DNA from: Rheinheimera sp. SA_1
Lineage (GTDB): Bacteria > Pseudomonadota > Gammaproteobacteria > Enterobacterales > Alteromonadaceae
DNA: 64,000 nucleotides
Direction of reading: 5' to 3'
Assembly: GCF_001669775.1 (NCBI RefSeq)
Contig: NZ_LXWK01000001.1
Coordinates: 1-64,000, forward strand
The notes under the pieces are model-generated. The model did not search any database. It saw only the letters and a program-made list of their open reading frames with translations, and had not been told where the DNA came from. Of this stretch, positions 44,211 through 53,689 are shown piece by piece. The position numbers and the translations under genes are program-made. Position 1 is the stretch's first letter. Every line of letters begins with the position of its first letter.

Positions 44211-44702
44211 CTATAGCGCCAGAGATCGCTCACCCCGTGAAATTCCGGACACGCCAGTGCGAACCACTTCCAGAATTTGCGTGTTACACAGCGCCTGAAT
44301 AAAAGCTTCCAGCTTGTCCGAAGTACCGACCACCTGAATAGTGTAAGTGGTCGGCGAGACATCGATAATCTGCGCGCGGAAGATATCGGCGCAGCGTTTT
44401 ACTTCTTCACGCTGATCGCCGCTGGCTTTGACTTTCACCATCATCAGTTCGCGTTCGATATGCGCGTTGTCGCTTAAATCGACCAACTTCACCACTTCAA
44501 TCAGCTTGTGCAGCTGCTTGGTGATTTGCTCTATCACCTGATCATCACCGCGCGTCACCAAAGTTAACCGTGATAAGGTTGGATCTTCAGTGGCGGCAAC
44601 GGTTAAAGAATCGATGTTATAACCACGCTGGGCGAATAATCCAACCACGCGGGCCAGGGCGCCGGACTCGTTTTCCAGCAAGACTGCGATAATATGCCGC
44701 AT
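44211..44702 (-). CDS. ilvH: Acetolactate synthase small (regulatory) subunit
   Basis: A 163-residue protein, equal in length to E. coli IlvH. The N-terminal ACT domain (RHIIAVLLENESGALARVVGLF, GYNIDSLTVA) binds valine for feedback inhibition. The C-terminal half (RCADIFRAQIIDVS) contacts the catalytic subunit. It starts just after the ilvI stop, one base away, and a terminator follows it. Confidence 0.96.
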   Translation of the reverse strand: MRHIIAVLLENESGALARVVGLFAQRGYNIDSLTVAATEDPTLSRLTLVTRGDDQVIEQITKQLHKLIEVVKLVDLSDNAHIERELMMVKVKASGDQREEVKRCADIFRAQIIDVSPTTYTIQVVGTSDKLEAFIQALCNTQILEVVRTGVSGISRGERSLAL

Positions 44703-44703
44703 A

Positions 44704-46452
44704 TTAAGTCCGCTCCGTTTTGCTTAAAAACATTTCATTCATTGCGCCGCCAGGTACCTGCATCGGGTAAACGTGTTCTTTTGGATCAATATGAATATCC
44801 AGGAATACTAAGCGGTCTTTTAAGGCAAAAGCACGTTCCAGCGCCGGCTCTAATTCTTCCGGTGTGGTGACGCGAATACCGACATGGCCATAAGCTTCAG
44901 CCAGTTTGACAAAGTCTGGCAGCGAATCCATATAGGAGCTGGAGTAGCGCGAGTCATAATTCATATCCTGCCACTGTTTTACCATGCCCAAATAACCGTT
45001 ATTGAGGTTAATGATTTTCACCCCCAGGCCATATTGTTTACAGGTCGACAGCTCCTGAATATTCATCTGGATCGAACCTTCGCCGGTAACGCAAACCACT
45101 TCAGCGTCAGGGTAATGCAGTTTGACGCCCATCGCTGCCGGCAGACCAAAGCCCATGGTGCCAAGGCCGCCGGAGTTGATCCAACGGTTTGGTTTATCAA
45201 ATTTGTAATATTGCGCCGCAAACATCTGGTGCTGGCCAACGTCTGAAGTGACGTAAGCATCGCCTTTGGTGTGACGGTGCACTGCTTCAATGACCGCTTG
45301 GGGCATCAGCAATTCAGCACGCTGCTGATAACGGCCGCCATGCACTTCACGCCATTGATTAATCTGGTTCCACCAGTTGGCAAGCGCAACTTGATCCAGC
45401 TTACCTTCGGCTTTGCCTTGCAGTTTATCCAACTGGCTGAGCATTTCCTGCAGCACTGGTTTCACCAGACCGACAATCGGAATATGCGCATTAATGGTTT
45501 TGGAGATGCTGGCCGGGTCAATGTCGATATGGATAATGGTGGCATTGGGGCAGAATTTTTTGGTGGCGTTGGTGACCCGGTCATCAAAACGGGCGCCGAC
45601 AGCAAAAATCACATCAGCGTTATGCATCACCTGGTTAGCCTCAAAACTGCCGTGCATACCAAGCATGCCGATAAACTGCGGATCAGACGCCGGATAAGCA
45701 CCTAAGCCCATCAGCGTATTAGTGACCGGTAAATTCAGTCGTCGGGCAAGTTCGGTCAGCTCGTCTGAAGCACGGCCGAGAATGACGCCGCCGCCAGAAT
45801 AAAGCACCGGTTTTTTCGCCGCCAATAAGGTTTGCAGCGCTTTTTTAATCTGACCCGGATGGCCTTTGGCGTTCGGGTTATAAGAGCGCAGTTTGATATC
45901 TTTTGGATAATCGTACGGGAATTTCTGGCTCGGGATGGTCATGTCTTTTGGAATATCCAGCACCACCGGGCCCGGGCGGCCGCTTTGCGCGATATAAAAG
46001 GCTTTTTTCACCATCATCGGAATTTCAGCAGGATTACGCACCGACATATTGTGTTTCACGATAGGGCGGGAAATGCCCATCATATCGGTTTCCTGGAAAG
46101 CATCGTCGCCAATCAGATGACTCATCACCTGACCGCAGATCACCACCATTGGGATTGAATCCATATAAGCAGTCGCAATACCGGTGACGGCATTGGTCGC
46201 GCCAGGGCCTGAAGTGACGAGCACGACGCCAGCTTTGCCGCTGGCACGGGCATATGCGTCCGCCATATGGGTTGCTGCTTGTTCGTGGCGGACCAGCACA
46301 TGCTTCACATCATTTTGCTGAAACAGCGCATCATAGATATGTAACACGGCGCCGCCGGGGTAACCATATACATATTCCACGCCCTCATCGTGCAGGGCGC
46401 GAACTAGCATGGCACCGCCAGACAGCATTTCTGGTTGGTTTTGTTGGCTCAT
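44704..46452 (-). CDS. ilvI: Acetolactate synthase large (catalytic) subunit
   Basis: A 582-residue ThDP and FAD enzyme that condenses pyruvate to acetolactate, or with 2-ketobutyrate, for Val/Leu/Ile synthesis. Catalytic Glu lies in [19 protein letters not shown] contacts are in the middle domain ([15 protein letters not shown]). The ThDP motif reads [16 protein letters not shown], with GEG instead of the GDG of E. coli IlvI; I recall this variant from other gammaproteobacteria. The ATG at 46452 follows ACCTGAGTC, a weak site. It forms the ilvIH operon with the next gene. Confidence 0.96.
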   Translation of the reverse strand: MSQQNQPEMLSGGAMLVRALHDEGVEYVYGYPGGAVLHIYDALFQQNDVKHVLVRHEQAATHMADAYARASGKAGVVLVTSGPGATNAVTGIATAYMDSIPMVVICGQVMSHLIGDDAFQETDMMGISRPIVKHNMSVRNPAEIPMMVKKAFYIAQSGRPGPVVLDIPKDMTIPSQKFPYDYPKDIKLRSYNPNAKGHPGQIKKALQTLLAAKKPVLYSGGGVILGRASDELTELARRLNLPVTNTLMGLGAYPASDPQFIGMLGMHGSFEANQVMHNADVIFAVGARFDDRVTNATKKFCPNATIIHIDIDPASISKTINAHIPIVGLVKPVLQEMLSQLDKLQGKAEGKLDQVALANWWNQINQWREVHGGRYQQRAELLMPQAVIEAVHRHTKGDAYVTSDVGQHQMFAAQYYKFDKPNRWINSGGLGTMGFGLPAAMGVKLHYPDAEVVCVTGEGSIQMNIQELSTCKQYGLGVKIINLNNGYLGMVKQWQDMNYDSRYSSSYMDSLPDFVKLAEAYGHVGIRVTTPEELEPALERAFALKDRLVFLDIHIDPKEHVYPMQVPGGAMNEMFLSKTERT

Positions 46453-46545
46453 GACTCAGGTCTCATAGTTTGCGTATGCAAAAATTACGGCGTCGCTTTT
46501 TGTTTTAAAAACTTGTTGTTTAAAAAACGGGCGGCGCCGGTTGGG

Positions 46546-46650
46546 TCTTGTCGAAACAAGAAATTCTTTTTTGCTACGTGGACAGGTTGGCAGTTAAGGG
46601 TACTGGCAACAAATTTTCAAACTAATCGAATCATGACGGCGCTGATTATA
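46546..46650 (-). promoter_or_regulatory. ilvIH promoter and leader
   Basis: A -10 TATAAT reads on the minus strand at 46645-46650; the -35 is weak. The leader of about 190 bases holds a UUCG-capped hairpin (TCTTGT/ACAAGA, 46546-46561) and a five-codon frame MIRLV (46617-46634). The divergent cnoX gene must have its promoter in the same 46453-46862 gap, but no clear one was seen. Confidence 0.4.
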
Positions 46651-46862
46651 GTGGCGACTTCTATCGGGAGAAGTTCATTCTGGAGGCTCGTCAGGCGTTA
46701 CTTTACGGGAAAATCCAGGTTATTGTCGACCCTTTTTTAGCGGAAACACCACAAGCAGCAAAATTGCGGAGAAAACCAGCACTGGTGCGGCCTGCGCTTG
46801 CAAAATCGACTTGCTGACCACATAGTAAGAACCATTCTGTTCGCCAACTCACAGGTGTTAAG

Positions 46863-47705
46863 TTGCTTAATCAGGTAGAAGTCAGTTTCGAAAATGTGCG
46901 TGAATTGCTCGATATGTCGCAGCATAAGCTGGTGGTGTTTGCGTTTTGGTCGGAACGCTCAGAGCCAAGCAAGCAACTGCTGCAGACATTAAGTACCATT
47001 TGCCAGGATCATCCGCAGCATTTTGTGCTGGCGAAGGTCAATTGTGACCTGGATCAGGAACTTGCGATGCAATTTGGCGTCAGAAGCCTGCCAACGACGA
47101 TGTTTATCCAAAATGGTCAACCGGTCGACGGTTTTGCCGGCGCTGAAAGTGATGCGCAGATCCGGCAGCTGTTACAGCCGTATTTACCTGCACCGGAAGA
47201 GCTGTTAATGCAACAAATTCAGCCGTTGTTGGAGAATCAGCAATGGGCAGAAGCTTATCCTTTGCTCAAACAAGCACAGCAACTGGCGCCAGCGCGGGTT
47301 GATATTTGCAAATTGTCGGCGCTTTGTGCCGCTACGCTCGGGCAAATTGAACAGGCGAAAACGCTGTTAAGCACGGTGTTGCTGGCGGATCAGGATAGTT
47401 TGTATCAACAAGTGCAATCAGTGATTGAACTGGCGGAACAAGCCGCTGACAGTCCGGAAATCCGTGCGCTTGAGGCAAAGCTCGCGGCGACACCGGACGA
47501 TTTACTACTGAAGCAGCAATTGGCGGTGCAGTATCAGCAAGTGCAGCGTTCCGGTGAGGCACTGGCGCTGTTGTTTAGTATTTTGCAGCAGGATTTAAAC
47601 TTCGGTGACAGTAAAAAGTTGTTTCTGGACATTCTTGCGGTATTACCCAAGGGCGATGCGCTGGCTGGCACTTATCGGCGGAAACTCTATAGTCTATTGT
47701 ATTGA
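46863..47705 (+). CDS. cnoX: CnoX/YbbN-type thioredoxin-fold chaperone
   Basis: A 280-residue protein: N-terminal thioredoxin domain (about 1-110) and C-terminal TPR-like helices. It resembles E. coli CnoX, a chaperedoxin that guards proteins from oxidation and hands them to GroEL. FAFWSERSEPSKQLL holds the active-site position with Ser-x-x-Ser, no CxxC, so redox activity is absent as expected for a holdase. QFGVRSLPTTMFIQNGQPVDGF supplies the cis-proline loop. The start is TTG at 46863 with AGGTG upstream. It precedes a serine protease gene by 30 bp. Confidence 0.88.
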   Translation: MLNQVEVSFENVRELLDMSQHKLVVFAFWSERSEPSKQLLQTLSTICQDHPQHFVLAKVNCDLDQELAMQFGVRSLPTTMFIQNGQPVDGFAGAESDAQIRQLLQPYLPAPEELLMQQIQPLLENQQWAEAYPLLKQAQQLAPARVDICKLSALCAATLGQIEQAKTLLSTVLLADQDSLYQQVQSVIELAEQAADSPEIRALEAKLAATPDDLLLKQQLAVQYQQVQRSGEALALLFSILQQDLNFGDSKKLFLDILAVLPKGDALAGTYRRKLYSLLY

Positions 47706-47735
47706 TTGAATGTTCGTGCAAAACAAGGAAAATTG

Positions 47736-48995
47736 ATGCGCGCTTTGTGGTGGTGGTGGTGTGGTTTGTTGTTGCTGGGCAGCGCAAATCCGGTAGCAGC
47801 TGATTCGGCGGAACAATTGTTCGCCCGATACGAGCCTGCGTTGTTACAGGTCAGGGTGCTGGAAAAAGCTTCAGGGGCCAAAGCCTCCATCGGCACCGGT
47901 TTTGTGCTGGAGCAGCCCAATCTGCTGGTGACGAATTACCATGTGGTGTCCGAAGCCGTATTATTTCCGGACAAATATCAGCTGGAATATCTGGCGGTTG
48001 GTCAGAAAAAAGGCCAGTTAAAAGTGGTTGCCGTTGATGTGATCAATGACTTGGCTTTGGTCAGCACCGACTACCAACCCGAGCAACGCTTTAGTATTCA
48101 AAATGAGCGTCCGGTGCAAGGTGCCACCATTTACTCATTGGGCAACCCGCATGATTTGGGAATGATCCTAGTGCCTGGTACCTACAATGGCCTGCAAAAA
48201 TACAGCTTTTACCCACGGATCCATTTTACCGGCGCAGTCAATGCCGGGATGAGCGGCGGCCCGACGGTTGATGCTGCCGGCAAAGTGGTGGGCGTGAATG
48301 TTGCCTCTGCTGGCAATCAGTTGGGTTTTCTGGTGCCGGCCGACGCGCTGCAAGCTTTATTGCAACGCTTTATCAAAGATGGCGAAGTGGCTGACTTTAA
48401 ACAACAAATCGACCAACAACTGGTGAGCAGTCAGCAAAAAATGTTCGAACAGATCCTCAGTGCCGATTGGCAACTGAAAGATTTTGGCCCGGGCAAAGTA
48501 CCGGACGAAGTGGTGCCCTTTATCCGTTGTTGGGGCGAGTCGAATGTTGAGAAAAATAAAGATCAGCTGAAAAAAGTAGCGGCTTTCTGTAGTCAGTCGG
48601 AAGAAATTTTCCTGTCACAGCAGTTCACCACCGGTCGGATTGAAATGCAGTTTGAATGGCTGCATGCGCCGGATTTACACCCCCTACAGTTTTTCAGCCG
48701 TTATCAGCAAAATATCAGCAGCGCCAACCCTGATAATCAGGCAGGCAAAGAAGATGTCACCGCCTTTGAGTGTCAGCATAAAGTGGTACAGCAGCCCAAT
48801 GGCCAGCACGCCAAAACGGTGTTCTGTGTCCGGGCGTACCGCAATTTTGCCGGTTTATTTGATGCACTTTATTTATCGGCTTCGCTGGATCACGACAAAC
48901 AAGGTTTGATTAGCCATTTCACTTTGTCCGGCATCACTCAGCAAACAGCACAGGCCTTCAGCCGTAAATTCAGCGAGGCCGTGTTATGGCAGTAA
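47736..48995 (+). CDS. Exported trypsin-like serine protease
   Basis: A 419-residue protein with a Trp-rich signal peptide (1-22, ending PVAA). The S1-type domain (about 23-210) has His69 in VTNYHVVSE, Asp105 in DVINDLALVS and Ser173 in NAGMSGGPTV. This resembles DegP-type proteases, but there is no PDZ domain. The C-terminal 200 residues contain four cysteines and no recognised motif, possibly a substrate-binding module. The ATG at 47736 has AAGGA upstream. It overlaps the FHA gene by 10 bp, and cnoX precedes it, suggesting one operon for protein quality control. Confidence 0.85.
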   Translation: MRALWWWWCGLLLLGSANPVAADSAEQLFARYEPALLQVRVLEKASGAKASIGTGFVLEQPNLLVTNYHVVSEAVLFPDKYQLEYLAVGQKKGQLKVVAVDVINDLALVSTDYQPEQRFSIQNERPVQGATIYSLGNPHDLGMILVPGTYNGLQKYSFYPRIHFTGAVNAGMSGGPTVDAAGKVVGVNVASAGNQLGFLVPADALQALLQRFIKDGEVADFKQQIDQQLVSSQQKMFEQILSADWQLKDFGPGKVPDEVVPFIRCWGESNVEKNKDQLKKVAAFCSQSEEIFLSQQFTTGRIEMQFEWLHAPDLHPLQFFSRYQQNISSANPDNQAGKEDVTAFECQHKVVQQPNGQHAKTVFCVRAYRNFAGLFDALYLSASLDHDKQGLISHFTLSGITQQTAQAFSRKFSEAVLWQ

Positions 48996-49957
48996 TTATC
49001 GAAGTGCTTAATAAACAACACAAAGTAATTGAACGGCATAAGTTTGCGCAGCAACAAGTGGCCTTCGGCCGCGCCTACGATAACGACGTCATTTTGTACG
49101 ATAAACATGTTTGCCCACATCACGCCAGCTTACAGCAGGACGAAAACGGCCAGTGGTTGTTGCGTGATTTGTCATCGATGAACGGCAGTTTTATTGAGCC
49201 GCGTGAACAAGTACAACAGGCACAGGCGCTGCGCTCGGGGCAAATTTGCTGGTTGGGTGAGCAGGCACTGCGCATTTATGATGATCAGCATCAGGTGGCA
49301 CCAGCACAGCCGTTTAACCGGATTGAACAGAAGCTGCTGAAACTGGGACATCTTGGGCTGATAGCAACTTTATTGCTGTTGGTGTTGCTGGAAGAAGTGT
49401 TCAGTCTGTGGCTGGTGTTGCCGGATAAACAACAAGCGCAGTGGTCGCGTAGTCTGATTGATTTGCCGTTAATGCTGCTGGTTTTGACCTTATGGCCGGC
49501 GGCGCTCGCCATGTGGTCGAAGCTCAATCAACATGAAGCGCGGTTTTTACCGCAGTTGGGGATCACCTTTTGCGGTATTGCGGTGATGGCGTTGTGGCAA
49601 TTGCTGATGACCATCCTCAATTTCAGCCTCGATGGCGCAGAAACCGTAGCCTGGCTGCGTGAATCCGGTAGGTTGATCTTGATTGTGTTATTGCTAACGG
49701 CGAACTTCTATCTGGCACTACAACTGACGGTGCCGAAAAAAGTGATGCTGGCGACCGGTTTAGGTTTGATCCTGAGTCTGCAAAGTATGGGATTAAGCCT
49801 GTTGTTTGACGATATGCGCCGGATGGCACCTCGTTTTGACAGCAGCTTATTGCCGATGAGCTTTTATCTGAGTAAACCGGTTAGTGCCGACGAATTCGCC
49901 AAAGCCAGTGACGAGTTGTTTAGCTCCACCAGCGCTAAACGAGCCGACGAAGATTAA
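48986..49957 (+). CDS. FHA-domain membrane protein
   Basis: A 323-residue protein. The N-terminal forkhead-associated domain (about 1-95) binds phosphothreonine: FGRAYDNDVILYD with the key Gly-Arg, HHASL, and LSSMNGSFI. Five or six membrane helices follow at about 120-265 (LIATLLLLVLLEEV, LMLLVLTLWPAALAMW), then a short Ser/Asp-rich tail. Its first 10 bases overlap the protease gene. A cytoplasmic phospho-reader tied to a periplasmic protease is an unusual operon partner; no Ser/Thr kinase is adjacent. Confidence 0.85.
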   Translation: MAVIIEVLNKQHKVIERHKFAQQQVAFGRAYDNDVILYDKHVCPHHASLQQDENGQWLLRDLSSMNGSFIEPREQVQQAQALRSGQICWLGEQALRIYDDQHQVAPAQPFNRIEQKLLKLGHLGLIATLLLLVLLEEVFSLWLVLPDKQQAQWSRSLIDLPLMLLVLTLWPAALAMWSKLNQHEARFLPQLGITFCGIAVMALWQLLMTILNFSLDGAETVAWLRESGRLILIVLLLTANFYLALQLTVPKKVMLATGLGLILSLQSMGLSLLFDDMRRMAPRFDSSLLPMSFYLSKPVSADEFAKASDELFSSTSAKRADED

Positions 49958-49965
49958 TAGCAGCG

Positions 49966-50364
49966 CTAGCGACTACTCTGTGCCAAATTGTCGAGCCAGA
50001 TCTGCCGGATCTGGTTCGACAGCGTCATCGGGTCAAAGGGTTTGACCACCACATCCTGGGCGCCAAGCGCTTTGTAGGATTCGATTTCATTGGCCTGCAC
50101 TTTAGCGGTCATAAACACCACCGGTACTTGCCGTAAATCATATCGTTGTTGCAGTTGTTTGAGCGTGGTTGGCCCATCCATGCCGGGCATCATCACATCC
50201 AGCAGCACCAGCTGTGGCTGAAACTGGCTGAACTGGTCCAGCGCGTCCTGGCCACAACTGCAGGTATTGACCTGAAAACCGCCGACGATTTCCAGTGCCA
50301 CCCGCACTACGTCCTGGATCGAGCTGTCATCTTCGACGTGCATGATGCGTACTAAACTGTTCAT
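49966..50364 (-). CDS. Single-domain response regulator (CheY-like)
   Basis: A 132-residue receiver protein with no output domain. Acidic pocket Glu11-Asp12-Asp13 (HVEDD), phospho-acceptor Asp56 (LVLLDVMMPGMDG), Thr86 (VVFMTAK) and Lys108 (VVVKPFDP) are all present. It probably signals by protein contact. I start at the ATG at 50364, as the longer frame to 50487 is not protein-like. It converges on the FHA gene with eight bp between stops. No histidine kinase is nearby. Confidence 0.88.
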   Translation of the reverse strand: MNSLVRIMHVEDDSSIQDVVRVALEIVGGFQVNTCSCGQDALDQFSQFQPQLVLLDVMMPGMDGPTTLKQLQQRYDLRQVPVVFMTAKVQANEIESYKALGAQDVVVKPFDPMTLSNQIRQIWLDNLAQSSR

Positions 50365-50513
50365 ATCTGAGTCCTGTCGTCTGACTGAAATTAAAGTTTG
50401 GCATAACGTGCCCGGACAAGCCAGTCCGCCTATGGCGCGTGCAACAATACTGCAGCTTCCGGGAAGGCAGGTATATAATGCCGCCATTGCCAGCTTGTAT
50501 GAAAGCTAAACCC

Positions 50514-51713
50514 ATGTCTGAGTTGTTTGCATTTTTTGCCAGATTAGATCAGCTATTGACTGCGAATCAAGCGCTATGGCGATTACAACCGCTGCAACTG
50601 GCACAAATCCCCTGGGCCGAATCCAAGCTACTGAAACTGCTGGATAATTTATCGCTGAACGATTGCGAGCAAATTGACCAGTCACCCCAGCTGCAACAAC
50701 AAACCTTCGGTGGACTCTGGCCGGAGCTATTTGTTGACGAAATAGCTCCGCCTGCAATGTTTCAGCCGCAAGGGCTCAGTCCGCCATTCTGGTTGGCAAC
50801 CGATATTGGCGGCCGAAAATGGCAGCAAATCTTGCTGTTTGCCGAAGCGACTGCGCAAGCTAAGTTGCCGGTGTTGGAATGGTGTGCTGGCAAAGGCCAT
50901 TTAGGACGGGTGTTGGCACAACAGTATCAACACAAAGTGAGTTCGGTAGAGTGGCAGCAGCAACTTTGTCAGCAAGGTGAAATCATTGCTGAGAAATTAC
51001 AGCTCACACAGCGTTTTATTTGTCGTGATGTCCTCAATAATCCGATCAAGGATTTATTTGAACAGCAGCAACAAGTGGTGGCGTTACATGCCTGTGGCGA
51101 TTTGCACCGTAGTTTATTGGTGCAGGCAGCAGCGGCACAAAGTCAGCAGGTGGATATTTTGCCTTGTTGTTATCATTTGCAGCAGGCGATGGACTATCAG
51201 CCCATGTCAGCGCCAGCACAACAGAGTTTGTTGAAGTTGACCAAAACCGAGCTGAAGCTGGCGGTACAAGGCCAGGTGACAGGTGGTGAGCGGGTACGGC
51301 GTTTACGGCAGACGGAAATGTTGTGGCGGCGGGCTTATCAGCTTTGGCGTCTAGAAGTGACCGGCGATCCCCAGTATCAGCCATTAGCTTCGGTGCCAAA
51401 ACATTGGTTTAGTGGCGCGTTTCGGCCATTTGCTGAATGGGCTGCAGCGCAGCATCAGTTGGTATTGCCGTTTGACGATGATGGCAGCTGTTATCTGCAA
51501 CAGGCTGAGCCATTACTGCTCACCCAGCGCCGAATTGAACTGGTGCAACATCTGTTTCGTCGACCGCTGGAATTATGGCTGGTACTGGACCGGGCTTTGT
51601 ATTTGGCAGAACAAGGCTATCAGGTGCAATTGCAACAGCTGTGCGACACAGCACTGACCCCTCGTAATTTATTGATTAGCGCCCGTAAGTTGCCTGTAGC
51701 GGCTCCCTTATAA
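50514..51713 (+). CDS. Class I SAM-dependent methyltransferase (Methyltransf_32-like)
   Basis: A protein of about 399 residues. The SAM-binding motif I is VLEWCAGKGHLGRVLAQ (120-136) and VVALHACGDLHRSLL is the second characteristic stretch, as in METTL25-type enzymes. KWQQILLFAE precedes the domain. It is cytoplasmic. A -10 TATAAT lies at 50474-50479; start codons at 50499 or 50514 are both possible. The last six bases overlap the convergent acyltransferase gene. The substrate (RNA or protein) is unknown. Confidence 0.8.
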   Translation: MSELFAFFARLDQLLTANQALWRLQPLQLAQIPWAESKLLKLLDNLSLNDCEQIDQSPQLQQQTFGGLWPELFVDEIAPPAMFQPQGLSPPFWLATDIGGRKWQQILLFAEATAQAKLPVLEWCAGKGHLGRVLAQQYQHKVSSVEWQQQLCQQGEIIAEKLQLTQRFICRDVLNNPIKDLFEQQQQVVALHACGDLHRSLLVQAAAAQSQQVDILPCCYHLQQAMDYQPMSAPAQQSLLKLTKTELKLAVQGQVTGGERVRRLRQTEMLWRRAYQLWRLEVTGDPQYQPLASVPKHWFSGAFRPFAEWAAAQHQLVLPFDDDGSCYLQQAEPLLLTQRRIELVQHLFRRPLELWLVLDRALYLAEQGYQVQLQQLCDTALTPRNLLISARKLPVAAPL

Positions 51714-52652
51714 CGACGACGAACAATCCAGTTCGGTGCTCAGCGGGCTTTCGGCTGCGCCAAGATAAGCAGCAATTTGCTGATCTTTGGTGACCCAACG
51801 CTGGTTCAGCCACTGCTGAAAACGTTGGCGATAGGCCGGGTCGTTAAAATAATCACCGATAATACTGTCGTCGACCGGCAGCACTTCAACCTGAATCACC
51901 ACCCGTTTTAAGCGGCCGAGCAGCATATCCAGCGCCACATGGCCTGGGTTGTCAGGGTAGATCAAGGTCACATCCAGTACCGCATCAAATTGACTGCCCA
52001 TGCTTGCCAAAGTGAAGGCAATACCACCGGCTTTGGCTGGCAACAAATGCTGAAACGGACTGTTTTTGTGGCGTTTTTTCTGCGGCGTAAAACGGGTGCC
52101 TTCGACAAAATTGATAATAGTGGTTGGCTGATGGCGGAATTTCTCGCAGGATTTTTTGGTGGTTTCAATATCTTTGCCTTGCAGCGCCGGGTTTTTCGCC
52201 ACTTGCGCCTGGCTATAACGTTTCATAAAAGGCATATCGAGCGCCCAGGACGCCGAGCCAATAAACGGCACCCATTTCAGTTCTTCTTTTAAGAAAAACT
52301 TCGGCTCCGGAATACGCGCCAGCGCAAACTGACTTAACACCGGAATATCCAGCCAGCTTTTGTGGTTTGAAATCAGCAGGTACCAGCGGTCTTGTTTTAA
52401 CTCGCTCAGGCCACTCAGTTGCCATTCTACCGGGTTAAACAACTCAATTAACTGGCGATTATGCCAGGACCACCGGCGATAAGCCCAGTGTGCCAGGCGC
52501 GAACAAGCGCGTTGTAATGCCGGCAGCGGCAGAATTTTCAATGCACCGCAGAGCGTGACCACAACTCCCCACAGGCTCAGATTGAGACTGAATAAGGCAA
52601 ACGCGACAGGCGCCAACAAGGCGCGTGGTGAAAAAGCAGATGCAGCAGACAT
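51708..52652 (-). CDS. LPLAT-family acyltransferase, paralogue 1 (YihG-like)
   Basis: A 314-residue inner-membrane acyltransferase. The HX4D motif is NHKSWLD and the second motif is NFVEGTRFTPQKK; one or two hydrophobic segments occupy residues 10-40. The family adds acyl chains to lysophosphatidate, and E. coli YihG is the nearest match I recall. It directly follows its paralogue: the stop TAA and this ATG are adjacent (TAAATG). The two are therefore co-translated and may differ in chain preference. Confidence 0.85.
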   Translation of the reverse strand: MSAASAFSPRALLAPVAFALFSLNLSLWGVVVTLCGALKILPLPALQRACSRLAHWAYRRWSWHNRQLIELFNPVEWQLSGLSELKQDRWYLLISNHKSWLDIPVLSQFALARIPEPKFFLKEELKWVPFIGSASWALDMPFMKRYSQAQVAKNPALQGKDIETTKKSCEKFRHQPTTIINFVEGTRFTPQKKRHKNSPFQHLLPAKAGGIAFTLASMGSQFDAVLDVTLIYPDNPGHVALDMLLGRLKRVVIQVEVLPVDDSIIGDYFNDPAYRQRFQQWLNQRWVTKDQQIAAYLGAAESPLSTELDCSSSL

Positions 52653-53546
52653 TTAGCGCGACTCTCCTTGTTGCAGTTCCAGTAATTGCTGGTTTTTATC
52701 CAGCCATAACTGATTAACCCATTGCTGAAAACGGGCGCGATAGTGAGGATCTTCGTAATCACCAATCAGCTCTGCATCGATCGGCAATACCCGCACTCTG
52801 ACTTTAATCTCGCGAACTTTTCCCGAGATATAGTCCCAAAAGCTAGGCGCACCTTGTGGGTAATAAATCGTCACATCCAGCAGCTTGTCTAACCGTTGGC
52901 CCATGGCATTCAGCACAAAAGAAATGCCGCCGGCTTTGGGTTTAAGTAAATACGGAAACGGCGATTGTTGCTGTTGATGTTTTTCCGGGGTAAAGCGTGT
53001 GCCTTCGAGGAAATTCATTACCGATACCGGCTTAAACTGAAATTTTTCGCAGGCTTTACGGGTGGTAATAATGTCCTGGCCTTTCAGCTGTGGGTGTTTT
53101 TTCAGAAAAGCCGCGCTGTAGCGCTTCATAAAAGGGAAATCGAGCGCCCACCAGCACAAGCCAATCACCGGCACATACAGCAGTTCTTTCTTCAGGAAAA
53201 ATTTCAAAAACGGTACCTGCCGATGCATCACTTTTTGCAGCGCCAGAATATCGACCCAGGACTGATGGTTCGCGACTACCAGATACCAGTCTTTCACTGA
53301 TAACTGCTCCAGGCCTTTAACATCCCAGTGAATGTTGCTGAACAGACGGCTGGTCAGATTATTCAGCGCAATCCAGGCAGTAGCGCAATGATCAATCAGG
53401 TAAGTGATGCCAACCCGCCATGGTCGGATCGGTAGCAGCTTCAGTACCGCCAACAATAAAATCGGTATCGCCCAAAACAGGGTATTTAATAGATAAAGCA
53501 AAAAAGAAATAACGCCAATCAACGGTTTAGGTAAAAAATTCAACAT
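52653..53546 (-). CDS. LPLAT-family acyltransferase, paralogue 2 (YihG-like)
   Basis: A 297-residue sister of the next gene with the same block order: NHQSWVD (HX4D), PFLKFFLKKELLYVPVIGL and NFLEGTRFTPEKH. The N-terminal hydrophobic region is LLNTLFWAIPILLLAVLKLL. Membrane-bound glycerolipid acyltransferase activity is inferred. Its stop is immediately followed by the ATG of its paralogue. A terminator for speA lies upstream. Confidence 0.85.
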   Translation of the reverse strand: MLNFLPKPLIGVISFLLYLLNTLFWAIPILLLAVLKLLPIRPWRVGITYLIDHCATAWIALNNLTSRLFSNIHWDVKGLEQLSVKDWYLVVANHQSWVDILALQKVMHRQVPFLKFFLKKELLYVPVIGLCWWALDFPFMKRYSAAFLKKHPQLKGQDIITTRKACEKFQFKPVSVMNFLEGTRFTPEKHQQQQSPFPYLLKPKAGGISFVLNAMGQRLDKLLDVTIYYPQGAPSFWDYISGKVREIKVRVRVLPIDAELIGDYEDPHYRARFQQWVNQLWLDKNQQLLELQQGESR

Positions 53547-53615
53547 CGGACCGCGGCCTCCTTTTTACTTGCATCAATAGTTTGCATGGTAGCTATTACG
53601 GCTATTCCAGATACA

Positions 53616-53641
53616 AAAAGAGCAGGATAGCCTGCTCTTTT
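53616..53641. terminator. Bidirectional intrinsic terminator after speA
   Basis: An 11-bp stem (53616-53626 with 53631-53641, loop ATAG) is flanked by A and T runs. On the minus strand it terminates speA before the acyltransferase pair. Confidence 0.9.
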
Positions 53642-53689
53642 CTTTTTGATCACAGTTCGTTCGAACTGCTCTGACCTGTGCAGTCTACC

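Noticed and set aside
44704-46452. GEG in place of GDG in the IlvI ThDP motif as a defect
   Set aside because: I recall the same variant in other gammaproteobacterial acetolactate synthases, so it is probably normal.
46520-46545. GC-rich stretch followed by T run in the ilvIH leader as an attenuator terminator
   Set aside because: The GGCGCC core cannot form a stem with a usable loop, so no proper terminator hairpin is present.
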